This document shows positions 51,143-59,877 of a stretch of DNA of 64,000 nucleotides, piece after piece. The notes under the pieces were generated by a model that was given only the letters and a program-made list of their open reading frames with translations, did no database searches and was not told where the DNA came from. Position 1 is the first letter of the stretch. Every line of letters begins with the position of its first letter. The DNA is from Chitinophaga vietnamensis (GTDB lineage Bacteria > Bacteroidota > Bacteroidia > Chitinophagales > Chitinophagaceae): positions 372,001-436,000 of the forward strand of contig NZ_CABHMS010000005.1 of NCBI RefSeq assembly GCF_902167635.1. Direction: 5' to 3'. The translations under genes and the position numbers were made by a program.

Positions 51143-52369
51143 ATGAACAGAGTTGTGATCACTGGATTGGGCATCTACTCCTGCATTGGTAAAAACCTGC
51201 AGGAAGTGAGAGATTCATTATATACCGGCAAATCGGGCATTGTGCTCGATCCTGAGCGCAAGGCATTCGGTTACCGCTCCGGCCTCACCGGCTATATCGA
51301 GCGCCCCGAGCTGAAAGGCTTGCTGGACCGTCGCGCCAGGCTGATGATGCCAGAGCAGGCAGAATTTGCGTTTATGGCTACCCGTGAGGCGCTTGCACAA
51401 TCCGGCATCGACCAGGATTATATCGATAGTACGCCAATCGGACTTTTATATGGCAACGACAGTTCTGCCAAACCGGTGATTGAAGCGACCGATATCATGC
51501 GGGAGAAGAAAGATACCATGCTGGTGGGCTCTGGCTCTGTGTTCCAGACGATGAACTCCACGGTGAACATGAACCTCGCTACCATCTTCAAGCTCAAAGG
51601 CGTGAACTTCAGCGTGAGCGCGGCCTGCGCCAGCGGCTCGCATGCAATAGGGCTGGGCTATATGTTTATCAAGAACGGGATGCAGGATGCCGTTATCTGT
51701 GGCGGCGCGCAGGAAGTGAACATCTATGCGATGGGTAACTTCGATGCGATCGCAGCATTTTCAGTGAGAGAGAGTGACCCTGCCCGCGCCTCCCGGCCAT
51801 TTGACCGCGACCGCGATGGCCTCGTGCCCAGCGGCGGCGCTGCCACCGTGATACTCGAAAGCCTGGAATCCGCACAGCGCAGGGGAGCCACCATCCTCGG
51901 TGAAGTGCTGGGCTATGGCTTCTCTTCCAATGGTGCGCATATTTCCAATCCAACAGTAGAAGGGCCAGTGCGCTCCCTGCAGATCGCGTTGAAAGATGCA
52001 GGCGTACAGGCAAAAGATATCGAATACATCAACGCGCACGCCACCTCCACGCCTGCGGGCGATGCCAGCGAGGCCAAGGCCATCCACGAAGTGTTCGGCG
52101 ATTCCCGCCCATGGGTAAGCTCCACCAAGTCGATGACCGGCCATGAGTGCTGGATGGCCGGCGCCAGCGAGATCGTTTATTCCATGCTCATGATGCAGAA
52201 CGGCTTCATCGCCCCAAATATCAACCTGGAAAATCCAGATGAAGATGCAGCCAAACTGAATATTGCCGATAAAACAATTAATAAAAACTTTAATGTATTT
52301 TTGTCCAACTCTTTCGGTTTCGGGGGCACCAATTCCTCGCTGATCGTAAGAGGATGGACCGGAAAGTAA
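51143..52369 (+). CDS. Beta-ketoacyl-ACP synthase, complete active site
   Basis: This is a 408-residue FabF/KAS II-type thiolase-fold enzyme. The catalytic triad is visible: Cys162 in SAACASGSH, His299 in NAHATSTPAGD and His334 in MTGHECWMAG. The last motif is unusual, as most KAS have GHTLGAAG. It condenses malonyl-ACP with a growing acyl chain. In this cluster it should extend the aryl-polyene chain. A 196-bp gap holding a further promoter separates it from the first ACP gene. Confidence 0.91.
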   Translation: MNRVVITGLGIYSCIGKNLQEVRDSLYTGKSGIVLDPERKAFGYRSGLTGYIERPELKGLLDRRARLMMPEQAEFAFMATREALAQSGIDQDYIDSTPIGLLYGNDSSAKPVIEATDIMREKKDTMLVGSGSVFQTMNSTVNMNLATIFKLKGVNFSVSAACASGSHAIGLGYMFIKNGMQDAVICGGAQEVNIYAMGNFDAIAAFSVRESDPARASRPFDRDRDGLVPSGGAATVILESLESAQRRGATILGEVLGYGFSSNGAHISNPTVEGPVRSLQIALKDAGVQAKDIEYINAHATSTPAGDASEAKAIHEVFGDSRPWVSSTKSMTGHECWMAGASEIVYSMLMMQNGFIAPNINLENPDEDAAKLNIADKTINKNFNVFLSNSFGFGGTNSSLIVRGWTGK

Positions 52370-52430
52370 GCCCCGCGCCGATTTTAGAGTAATGCCCGGG
52401 ATGTGGAAAACACCCGCTGAAGGACTGTGC

Positions 52431-52460
52431 TTTACTGCCAAATATATTTTCTTAACTTTG
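52431..52460 (+). promoter_or_regulatory. Candidate promoter before the first ACP gene
   Basis: TTTA (52431-52434, one mismatch) and a perfect TAnnTTTG (TAACTTTG, 52453-52460) are 18 bp apart. It would start a second transcript from 52566 onward. Confidence 0.5.
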
Positions 52461-52565
52461 ATGCTCGAAATAGGAATGAACAAAGGTTGATTCATACATA
52501 TTGGATGAGCATTCAGATTAGTAATCATTATTAAAAAATCAACCTATATCTGTTTTAACACTTTT

Positions 52566-52823
52566 ATGGATATCAAAGAAATAATAACTGTTACGAACAA
52601 GTTTCTGGTAGAGGAGTTTGAAGCAAACCCCGCTGATATTAAGCCTGAAGCAAACCTCAAGTCCACGCTGGACCTTGACAGCCTGGATTATATCGACATG
52701 GTGGTGGTGATTGAAGATAATTTCGGTTTTAAAGTGAAGCCGGAAGATTTTCAATCTATCGTTACCTTCCAGGATTTCTACGATTATGTAACCGCTCGTA
52801 TTCAACAAAAAGAACTGGTATAA
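52566..52823 (+). CDS. Acyl carrier protein (first copy)
   Basis: This is an 85-residue acidic helical protein. The phosphopantetheine-bearing Ser is in LDLDSLDYIDMV (DSL motif, Ser about residue 39). It carries acyl intermediates for the cluster ketosynthases. The stop overlaps the acyltransferase start by 1 bp. A second ACP with motif DSI is at 59614, as expected for cluster-specific carriers. Confidence 0.93.
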   Translation: MDIKEIITVTNKFLVEEFEANPADIKPEANLKSTLDLDSLDYIDMVVVIEDNFGFKVKPEDFQSIVTFQDFYDYVTARIQQKELV

Positions 52824-53698
52824 TGGCTTCCTGGCAGGGAAAGTCGAAAGGGAATAAGCTCGGGTACCGTATTTTCATAGCCATACTCCGTTATGGCGGC
52901 GTATATCCCGCTTATCTGCTGTTAAGGTTTGTAGCCGCATACTATTTTTTGTTTTCCTGGAGTTCCTCAAAACCCATCTATCGTTACTTTCACACCAAGG
53001 CCGGATATGGCAGGCTGAAGTCTATCCTCAGCGTGTACAGGAATTATTATGTGTTCGGGCAAACCATCATCGACAAGATCGTGGTGATGGCGGGCATGAG
53101 CAACCAATTCACCTTTGATTTTGATGGAGAGCAGTACCTGCACGAGATGGCGACAGGCGGCAAAGGCGGTATCCTGCTGAGCGCTCACCTGGGCAACTGG
53201 GAAGCGGCCGGCCACCTCTTCAAGCGGCTGAAAACCCGCATCAACATTGTGATGTTTGATGGAGAGCACCAGCGCATCAAAGATTACCTGGCCTCTGTTA
53301 CCGGCGACCGGAATGTGAATATCATCGTGATCAAAGACGACCTGTCGCACATATACGCTATTAACGACGCCCTGAGCCACCAGGAGCTGGTATGCATGCA
53401 CGCCGATCGTTTCCTGCCCGGCAATAAAACCCTTACTGCTACATTGCTGGGGCATCCGGCGAAATTCCCTATGGGACCATTCCTGCTGGCATCTACTTTC
53501 CGGGTGCCTGTTGCCGCTGTTTTTGCCTTCAAGGAAACTTCCACGCATTATCATTTTTATGCCACAGAACCGAAAACCTACCACGGACGCCGCAGCCAGG
53601 GCGTAGATGCTGCCGTTCAGGACTTTGTGCAGGTGATGGAAGAGAAGATCCGCCGCTATCCTACACAGTGGTTCAATTATTACGATTTCTGGGAATAA
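52823..53698 (+). CDS. LpxL/HtrB-type acyltransferase
   Basis: This is a 291-residue lysophospholipid/lipid A late acyltransferase-family protein. An N-terminal hydrophobic helix (about 27-45) attaches it to the membrane. The catalytic HX4E motif is HLGNWE at about residue 112, followed by the family block GRxxxG-like HADRFLPGNKTL. In aryl-polyene clusters such enzymes are thought to attach the polyene chain to a lipid or resorcinol partner. It overlaps the ACP gene. Confidence 0.87.
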   Translation: MASWQGKSKGNKLGYRIFIAILRYGGVYPAYLLLRFVAAYYFLFSWSSSKPIYRYFHTKAGYGRLKSILSVYRNYYVFGQTIIDKIVVMAGMSNQFTFDFDGEQYLHEMATGGKGGILLSAHLGNWEAAGHLFKRLKTRINIVMFDGEHQRIKDYLASVTGDRNVNIIVIKDDLSHIYAINDALSHQELVCMHADRFLPGNKTLTATLLGHPAKFPMGPFLLASTFRVPVAAVFAFKETSTHYHFYATEPKTYHGRRSQGVDAAVQDFVQVMEEKIRRYPTQWFNYYDFWE

Positions 53699-53773
53699 TG
53701 CGTGTTTTTACTGTTAATAATTTCGTATAATTCTATTTATTTCGTGTTTTATTTTTTACAATAACTTGTGCAG

Positions 53774-54196
53774 ATGTTTATTCATACAGATGATATCACC
53801 GCTTACATTCCGCAACGCACACCTATTGTGATGGTCAGCGGCATACTGGAAGTTGACGGGCCGGTAACCCGCACTGCGCTTGCCATTGCGCCGGATAATG
53901 TTTTTGTGGAGAACGGCGTGCTGATGCCGCCCGGCCTGATGGAGAACATTGCCCAAACCGCCGCCGCCCGCATCGGTTATATCTCCCGCCAGCAGAACGC
54001 CCCTGTACCGCTCGGCTTCATCGGCGCAGTGAAAGACCTGGAAATATTTGAACTGCCACCCGCCGGCGCTACCATCGAAACCGTTACTGAAATCGGATCA
54101 GAAGTGTTCAATGCCACGATGGTCACCGGAAAAGTGCTGTACCAGGGCAAAGTGATGGCCCGCTGTGAAATGAAAATATTCACCAATCCCTTATAA
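53774..54196 (+). CDS. Hotdog-fold 3-hydroxyacyl-ACP dehydratase-like protein
   Basis: The protein has about 140 residues; ATG 53774 is preferred over the GTG at 53768. It is a hotdog fold with YIPQRTPIVMVSGILEVD near the start, PPGLMENIAQTAAA and a C-terminal strand pattern like FabZ-type dehydratases (in FabZ the catalytic His lies in a PHRxPxLL motif; here PQRTPIVMV has Gln in place of that His). The cluster needs a dehydratase to form double bonds. The His-to-Gln change leaves activity uncertain; another hotdog protein is at 55013. Confidence 0.78.
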   Translation: MFIHTDDITAYIPQRTPIVMVSGILEVDGPVTRTALAIAPDNVFVENGVLMPPGLMENIAQTAAARIGYISRQQNAPVPLGFIGAVKDLEIFELPPAGATIETVTEIGSEVFNATMVTGKVLYQGKVMARCEMKIFTNPL

Positions 54197-54208
54197 ATTT
54201 TTACCGTC

Positions 54209-54943
54209 ATGAACGCCACTAAACTTTTCCTTCTCCCGGTAGTATTGTTAATTGGCCTCTGCTCGACTGTACAGGCACAGAAACTGAAAAATTTCCTTGA
54301 CAACAAGGATTCTTCCTTTACCTGGCTGGGCGTGGATTTCACGCAAGCGCGCCTCATCGGCGATGGCGCAGCCAGAGCAGATGATATCGTTGGCCGCCAC
54401 TTTGCCGGCATCAACGACGTGATCATGAATGAACCGAAAAAATATGATGTGCCCGGCGCTTTCCGCCGCGATAAGGTAACTTACGATATCTCTTTTGTGA
54501 ATGAACACAACGAGAAAACCAATCCCGATAACCTGAAATCATCGAACACCGCTGATTTCGAACGCCTGAAACCGGAAGACGTGACCAAACTGGTAAAAGG
54601 CTATAACTTCAATGGCAAAAAAGGTATTGGCGTCATGTTCGTAATGGATGGCATGAGCAAGAGCGATAAAGCGGCTTCCATGTACGTGACCGTTATTGAC
54701 ATGGGCACCCGCAATGTATTGATGGCAGAGCGTTACAGCGGTAAGGCACAAGGCTTCGGCTTCCGCAACTACTGGGCTTATACCGTACACAAAGTGCTGG
54801 ATGACCTGTATTCAGATTACAACAAGCTGAAAACAAAATATGCCGACGCCAAAGATCCGGAAGAGGAACGCCCGGCACAACAGCCGAAGAAAGAAAGCAA
54901 GCCGGCGATGGCGAAGAAACCAAAGAAAAAAAATATTTCTTGA
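54209..54943 (+). CDS. Secreted protein of unknown function in the pigment cluster
   Basis: The protein has 244 residues, with a signal peptide ending near residue 23 (TVQAQ). The mature part contains a repeated-looking core (GVDFTQARLIGDG, GVMFVMDGMSKSDKAASMYVTVIDM) and ends in a Lys/Pro-rich tail (residues 215-244) that is probably unstructured. No known catalytic motif. It is encoded between the dehydratase and thioesterase genes, 12 bp behind the former, so it belongs to the cluster. I do not recognise the family; a periplasmic or outer-membrane factor for pigment placement is a guess. Confidence 0.75.
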   Translation: MNATKLFLLPVVLLIGLCSTVQAQKLKNFLDNKDSSFTWLGVDFTQARLIGDGAARADDIVGRHFAGINDVIMNEPKKYDVPGAFRRDKVTYDISFVNEHNEKTNPDNLKSSNTADFERLKPEDVTKLVKGYNFNGKKGIGVMFVMDGMSKSDKAASMYVTVIDMGTRNVLMAERYSGKAQGFGFRNYWAYTVHKVLDDLYSDYNKLKTKYADAKDPEEERPAQQPKKESKPAMAKKPKKKNIS

Positions 54944-55012
54944 TGTGAAGATTTACGGATTCAGGGATTTTAAATGCTTAAATTCTCACATCAAAAAATC
55001 CAGAAATTTACT

Positions 55013-55432
55013 ATGTCTTTAACTGAAAGCACCAAGGTACTGATAAGATTTAATGAGGCAGATCCGCTGGGAATCGTATGGCACGGGCATTACGTACAAT
55101 ATTTTGAAGACGGGAGAGAAGCTTTCGGTGAGAAATATAGTTTGCGCTATCTCGATATTCTTGCAGCAGGATATACCGTTCCTGTTGTGAACATACAATG
55201 CGATTACAAGCGCCCGCTCCGTTACGGCGACCGTGTAAACGTTGCTACCACGTACGTAGACGATATGGCAGCCAAAATAAAATTTGAATATACGCTTACC
55301 AATGCAGCCACTGGTGAGGTAGTAGCGAAAGGCTCCTCCGTACAGGTTTTCCTGGACAAGGAAACATCTACCTTACAACTCACCATTCCTGCTTTTTTCC
55401 GTCAATGGAAAGAGCAGCATGGGCTGATATAA
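55013..55432 (+). CDS. Hotdog-fold acyl-CoA/ACP thioesterase (4HBT/YbgC-like)
   Basis: This is a 139-residue single hotdog domain with FNEADPLGIVWHGHYVQYFEDGREA at the N-terminus. The Asp of this motif is the catalytic residue in 4-hydroxybenzoyl-CoA-type thioesterases. It would release or edit acyl chains during pigment synthesis. I chose ATG 55013; the frame from 54974 begins in repeat-like AT-rich sequence. It is followed after 9 bp by a ketosynthase gene. Confidence 0.87.
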   Translation: MSLTESTKVLIRFNEADPLGIVWHGHYVQYFEDGREAFGEKYSLRYLDILAAGYTVPVVNIQCDYKRPLRYGDRVNVATTYVDDMAAKIKFEYTLTNAATGEVVAKGSSVQVFLDKETSTLQLTIPAFFRQWKEQHGLI

Positions 55433-55441
55433 CCGGGTTTT

Positions 55442-56590
55442 ATGCAAACGATCTTCGTAGCCGCCGATAATATTGTGAGCCCGCTGGGCAGTACTACCCG
55501 GGAGAATGTGGAACAGGTGCTGTTGAATAATAGCGGCATCCGGATGCATGATGACACGGCCTTTGCGGCCGCTCCGTTCTATGCTGCCATGATGGCGCCA
55601 GGCCAACTGGCATCCTATACCGGGCAGTATAACCTGAAAGACTATACGAAATTTGAACAGCTGCTCATCGCCTCCGTACAGGAGGCCTTGCAGCAAACGG
55701 ATATTACACTCCGCCATCCGCGCACGGGCTTCATCATCTCTACCACCAAAGGTAACATTGAGTTGCTGGAGCAGCAGCCGGAGGGCGCCGAGCCACCTCT
55801 GCACGATATGCAGCTGGCGGCTACCGCGGAAAAGATCGCGGCCTGGTTCCAGGCAGCCAATACGCCGCTGGTGGTGAGCACGGCCTGCATTTCCGGGCTG
55901 GTGGCCATTTTAACGGCGAAGCGCCTCATCACTTCCGGCCGCTACGATCATGTGGTGGTAAGCGGCGCCGATGTGCTCACGAAGTTTGTACTTTCCGGCT
56001 TTCAGTCGTTCCAGGCGGTGAGCGCCAGTCCCTGCAAACCCTTTGATGCAGCCCGTTCCGGCGTATCGCTGGGAGAGGGCGCCGCTACGGTGATACTGAC
56101 CAACGACCCTTCGAAGAGCAGCGGTTTTGCGGTGGGGGCAGGGGCGATCAGTAACGATGCCAATCATATTTCGGGCCCGTCCCGCACAGGCGAAGAGCTG
56201 GCATCGGCCATGCGCCTCGCTTTGCAGGGCAGCGGTATTAGCGCCGCTGATATCGGGTTTGTATCGGCACACGGCACCGCTACGCTGTACAATGATGAAA
56301 TGGAAGCCAAGGCGCTGCATCATGCCGGCCTGGCCGATGTACCGGTAAACAGTCTCAAAGGCTACTATGGTCATACCCTTGGCGCTGCCGGGCTGATAGA
56401 GGCTATCATCAGCATGCATGCATTGAAAGCCGGCGTAATAGTGGCCACTAAAGGATTTGAAACGCCCGGCGTGAGCCTGCCGGTGAAAGCCAGCGGTAGC
56501 AACAGCCACACCAGCGCCATACACCTGCTGAAGTCCGTATCGGGCTTCGGTGGCTGCAATGCCGCCATGGTGTTCAGTTTAAAAGGATAA
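55442..56590 (+). CDS. Beta-ketoacyl synthase, complete active site (second copy)
   Basis: This is a 382-residue thiolase-fold KAS. Cys149 is in VVSTACISG, His277 in SAHGTATLYND, and His311 in GYYGHTLGAAG, the complete triad. The N-terminal domain is shorter than in FabF. In the cluster it may pair with one of the Cys-less ketosynthase-like proteins as a KS-chain-length-factor heterodimer. A 37-bp gap precedes the methyltransferase gene. Confidence 0.9.
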   Translation: MQTIFVAADNIVSPLGSTTRENVEQVLLNNSGIRMHDDTAFAAAPFYAAMMAPGQLASYTGQYNLKDYTKFEQLLIASVQEALQQTDITLRHPRTGFIISTTKGNIELLEQQPEGAEPPLHDMQLAATAEKIAAWFQAANTPLVVSTACISGLVAILTAKRLITSGRYDHVVVSGADVLTKFVLSGFQSFQAVSASPCKPFDAARSGVSLGEGAATVILTNDPSKSSGFAVGAGAISNDANHISGPSRTGEELASAMRLALQGSGISAADIGFVSAHGTATLYNDEMEAKALHHAGLADVPVNSLKGYYGHTLGAAGLIEAIISMHALKAGVIVATKGFETPGVSLPVKASGSNSHTSAIHLLKSVSGFGGCNAAMVFSLKG

Positions 56591-56627
56591 TCACGATCTT
56601 GTATAAACATTTTTAAATCGATCATTC

Positions 56628-57689
56628 GTGTTTAATAAAGAAACAAAAACAGCACTACAGGCGAAAGAAGCCGCATTATGGCTCGCCTTTGCCCCCATCG
56701 CTTTCCAGGCTACCAGGGCATTGCGCGACATGGGCATTTTAAAAGCGGTGAGCGAAAGCGGCTCCGAAGGGATCACCATCGAAGGGATCATGGAGAAGGT
56801 TGGCATGAACCGCTATGCCGTAAGAGTATTGCTGGAAGCCGGTTTGGGCATGGAGCTGGTGATTGTGAACGACAAAAAATACACGCTTACCAAAACAGGT
56901 TACTTTATTCAGCACGATGAGCTGACTCGCATCAACATGGACTTTACGCAGGATATCTGCTACAAAGGCATGTACCATTTGCAGGAAGCCCTTACGGAAG
57001 GCAAGCCGGCAGGCCTGAAAGAACTGGGCCCCTGGGATACCATCTATCCCGGCCTTTCCCTGTTGCCACCCGCTGTGGGCAAAAGCTGGTTCGATTTCGA
57101 TCACTATTATTCCGATCTCGCCACACCGGCGGCACTGGATATCGTTTTTGAGCGCCATCCGAAAAGGCTGCTCGATATAGGCGGCAATACCGGCAAATGG
57201 GCGCTGGCCTGCACTGCCAAAGATCCGGAAGTGGATGTGACCATCTTCGACCTGCCCGGACAGGTAGGCCTTGCGCAACAAAAAATGAAAGATGCCGGCG
57301 TGGAAAACCGTGTGCATTTTCATGTGGCCAATATCCTCGATGAGAGCAAGCCTTTCCCGAAAGGCTTTGATGCCATCTGGATGAGCCAGTTCCTCGATTG
57401 CTTCTCCGAAGCGGAGATCGTATCGATCCTGTCGCGCTGCCGCGAAGCGCTGAACGACGGCGGCACCATCTATATCCTCGAGCCCTTCTGGAACCGCCAG
57501 CAGTTCAAGTCGGCGGCATTTTGCTTACAGCAAACTTCGCTGTATTTCACGGCGATGGCCAACGGCAACAGCCAGATGTACCACACGGATGATTTCTTCC
57601 AGTGCATCGATCAGGCAGGACTGGCGATCACAGAGGAAAATGACCGCATGGGGCTCAATTACACGCTGCTGAAATGTCAAAAAAAATAA
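56628..57689 (+). CDS. Class I O-methyltransferase (COMT-like)
   Basis: The 353-residue protein has an N-terminal winged-helix dimerisation domain (about 20-110) and a C-terminal SAM-binding domain, with RLLDIGGNTGKWALA (about 177-191) and a terminal FWNRQQF segment. The first start codon is GTG at 56628. Plant and bacterial relatives methylate phenolic hydroxyls, so methylation of the aryl ring of the pigment fits. The gene lies immediately before a halogenase-like gene. Confidence 0.88.
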   Translation: MFNKETKTALQAKEAALWLAFAPIAFQATRALRDMGILKAVSESGSEGITIEGIMEKVGMNRYAVRVLLEAGLGMELVIVNDKKYTLTKTGYFIQHDELTRINMDFTQDICYKGMYHLQEALTEGKPAGLKELGPWDTIYPGLSLLPPAVGKSWFDFDHYYSDLATPAALDIVFERHPKRLLDIGGNTGKWALACTAKDPEVDVTIFDLPGQVGLAQQKMKDAGVENRVHFHVANILDESKPFPKGFDAIWMSQFLDCFSEAEIVSILSRCREALNDGGTIYILEPFWNRQQFKSAAFCLQQTSLYFTAMANGNSQMYHTDDFFQCIDQAGLAITEENDRMGLNYTLLKCQKK

Positions 57690-57731
57690 TGATCTGATCA
57701 AAATATTAAACTCCCAAAATCTTTTTACCGT

Positions 57732-58988
57732 ATGAAAACTGAACAAGTCGATGTGTTAGTAATCGGGGCAGGGCCTGCGGGTACTGTGGCGGCGTCCATT
57801 ATTCACCAGGCGGGTTATAAAGTGAAGATCGTAGAGAAGATGAAATTTCCTCGCTTCGTGATTGGCGAGAGCCTGCTGCCGCGCAGCATGGATGCCTTGC
57901 AGGAAGCGGGTTTCATTGAGGCGATACAGGAAAAAGGATTTCAGGAGAAATTCGGCGCCAAGTTCGTGAAAGGCAGTGCGGTGTGTGACTTCACTTTCAA
58001 AGAGCAATACACCCCCGGCTGGACCTGGACCTGGCAGGTGACCCGTGCCGACTTCGACAAAACACTGGCTGATACGGTAGAGAAAATGGGAGTGCCCGTT
58101 GCATACGAAACAACGGTAACGGCTATACGTTTCAATGGTTCTGATTCCGTTACGACAGTAGTGGATGCGGAAGGAAATGAAATGGAGATTGCGGCGCGTT
58201 TCATCGTGGATGGCAGCGGCTATGGCCGCGTGATCCCGCGTTTGTTCAACCTGGAAAAAAATTCGAACCTGCAACCGCGCAAGGCGCTCTTTGCCCATAC
58301 CGTGGATGCGCGCCGCTCCATGGCTGATGAGCCTAACCGCATTACGGCGGTGGTGCACAAAAAAGGCGTGTGGATATGGATCATTCCTTTCTCCACCGGG
58401 GTCACCTCCCTGGGCTTTGTAGGCGATCCGGAATTTTTTGATCAATACCCGGGTACCGATGAAGAGAAATACCGCGCGCTGCTGGAAGCGGAACCCTATA
58501 CCAGGGAGCGTTTCCGCGATGTGGAACTGGTATTTGAACCAAGGGTATTGCAGTCCTGGTCGGCCACTACGGATAAATTCTACGGAGATGGATTTGTGCT
58601 CACCGGCAACGTAACAGAATTTCTGGACCCGATTTTCTCATCTGGCGTAACTTTGGCCTGCGTGTCCAGTCAAACCGCGGCCAAACTGGTGATCCGCAAG
58701 CTGAAAGGCGAGGAGGTGGATTGGGAGAAAGAATACATGGAGCCTACCTTACAGGGGGTAAACACCTTCCGCTCTTATGTGATGGCCTGGTATGAAGGCA
58801 CATTGGATACCATCTTCTTCAAGAAAGATGCGGATCCGCTGATCAAGGGGCAGATATGTTCCGTACTGGCGGGCTATGTGTGGGATATGGAGAATCCTTT
58901 TGTGAAGAACCATGATACCGCTTTGAAGCGCCTGGCACGTACGATTGAATTAACCGAAAAATTAAAAAGCAGTTCAGAGATTGAATAG
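57732..58988 (+). CDS. Halogenase-like FAD-dependent oxidoreductase
   Basis: This is a 418-residue flavoprotein with the FAD-binding GAGPAG at residues 12-17. Residues 214-219 read WIWIIP, matching the WxWxIP motif of flavin-dependent halogenases, and Lys80 in the FVKGS segment is a candidate for the catalytic Lys of this family. The alternative is an aromatic monooxygenase or geranylgeranyl-reductase-like enzyme. Known flexirubins can carry chlorine, so ring chlorination or hydroxylation of the pigment is the likely job. It overlaps the next gene by 8 bp. Confidence 0.85.
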   Translation: MKTEQVDVLVIGAGPAGTVAASIIHQAGYKVKIVEKMKFPRFVIGESLLPRSMDALQEAGFIEAIQEKGFQEKFGAKFVKGSAVCDFTFKEQYTPGWTWTWQVTRADFDKTLADTVEKMGVPVAYETTVTAIRFNGSDSVTTVVDAEGNEMEIAARFIVDGSGYGRVIPRLFNLEKNSNLQPRKALFAHTVDARRSMADEPNRITAVVHKKGVWIWIIPFSTGVTSLGFVGDPEFFDQYPGTDEEKYRALLEAEPYTRERFRDVELVFEPRVLQSWSATTDKFYGDGFVLTGNVTEFLDPIFSSGVTLACVSSQTAAKLVIRKLKGEEVDWEKEYMEPTLQGVNTFRSYVMAWYEGTLDTIFFKKDADPLIKGQICSVLAGYVWDMENPFVKNHDTALKRLARTIELTEKLKSSSEIE

Positions 58989-59598
58989 CGGCGAAGCATA
59001 TATCACAGGCGTTTGTATTATTCGTAACAACAGCATCCGGCTTAATGGGGAACTGTTGTGGGAAGCGGGGCAGGAGCTGGATTTACAAGATTTCCTGCGG
59101 GCGGGCTACGACCGGTTTTCGGGGCAGTATCCGAAATTCCACAAGATGGACGCCCTCAGCAAACTGGGATGGCTGGCAGCGGAAGTGCTGCTGAAAGACA
59201 GCCCGGTGGCGGCTTTGCCGGCGGAAGCGGTGGGCATGGTGCTCTCCAACCGCAGCGCGAGCCTGGATACGGATCTTCGCTATTTCGCTACGGTAAAGGA
59301 TTTCGCGAGCCCGGCACTGTTTGTATATACGCTGCCCAATATTGTGATGGGGGAGATCAGCATCCGGCATGGTTTTAAAGGAGAGAATACCTTTTTTGTG
59401 TCTGCTGCATTTGATGCCCATCTCTTATCGTCCTATCCGGCGCAGCTACTGGCGGAAACGCCTTTGCAGGCTTGCCTGAGCGCCTGGGTAGAAGTGATGG
59501 ACCAGCAGTACGAAGCCGTGATGGTGTTGGCAGAACGCAAGCCTGTAGCGGGCGCGATGCCGCTCACTCCTGAAAATCTATCATCTATTTATTATTAA
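58981..59598 (+). CDS. Truncated ketosynthase-like protein without catalytic Cys
   Basis: The 205-residue protein starts at TTG 58981, overlapping the halogenase-like gene. It resembles the N-terminal half of a KAS: ALSKLGWLAAEVLLKD, then VGMVLSNRSASLDTDL, and NIVMGEISIRHGFKGENTFFVSAAFD at the position of the Cys elbow, where Cys is absent. No His motifs follow. It may bind a partner KS as a chain-length factor-like subunit, or it may be a remnant. Its neighbours, ACP and KS, support a structural role. Confidence 0.78.
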   Translation: MNSGEAYITGVCIIRNNSIRLNGELLWEAGQELDLQDFLRAGYDRFSGQYPKFHKMDALSKLGWLAAEVLLKDSPVAALPAEAVGMVLSNRSASLDTDLRYFATVKDFASPALFVYTLPNIVMGEISIRHGFKGENTFFVSAAFDAHLLSSYPAQLLAETPLQACLSAWVEVMDQQYEAVMVLAERKPVAGAMPLTPENLSSIYY

Positions 59599-59613
59599 AA
59601 TACGCAACAAGAA

Positions 59614-59877
59614 GTGGAAAAGTTGATGGCAGATCTGAAAGCGCAGATCATCGAACAATTGAATTTGCAGGAAGTGAAACCGGAAGACATCGGCAACGAC
59701 CAGCCTTTGTTCAAGGAGGGGCTGGGGCTCGATTCGATCGATGCGCTGGAGCTGATCGTATTATTGCAGCAACACTACAACATCCGCATTGCCAATCCAG
59801 AACAGGGCCCGGAAGTATTTTATTCCGTGCGCTCGATGGCGGAATTTATCACCGCACAGCAAACTGCTAAAGCATGA
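59614..59877 (+). CDS. Acyl carrier protein (second copy)
   Basis: The 87-residue ACP starts at GTG 59614 (an ATG at 59626 is possible). The phosphopantetheine Ser is in GLGLDSIDALELIV. It overlaps the following KS by 4 bp (ATGA). It is distinct in motif from the first ACP (DSL), suggesting separate partners in the cluster. Confidence 0.92.
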   Translation: MEKLMADLKAQIIEQLNLQEVKPEDIGNDQPLFKEGLGLDSIDALELIVLLQQHYNIRIANPEQGPEVFYSVRSMAEFITAQQTAKA

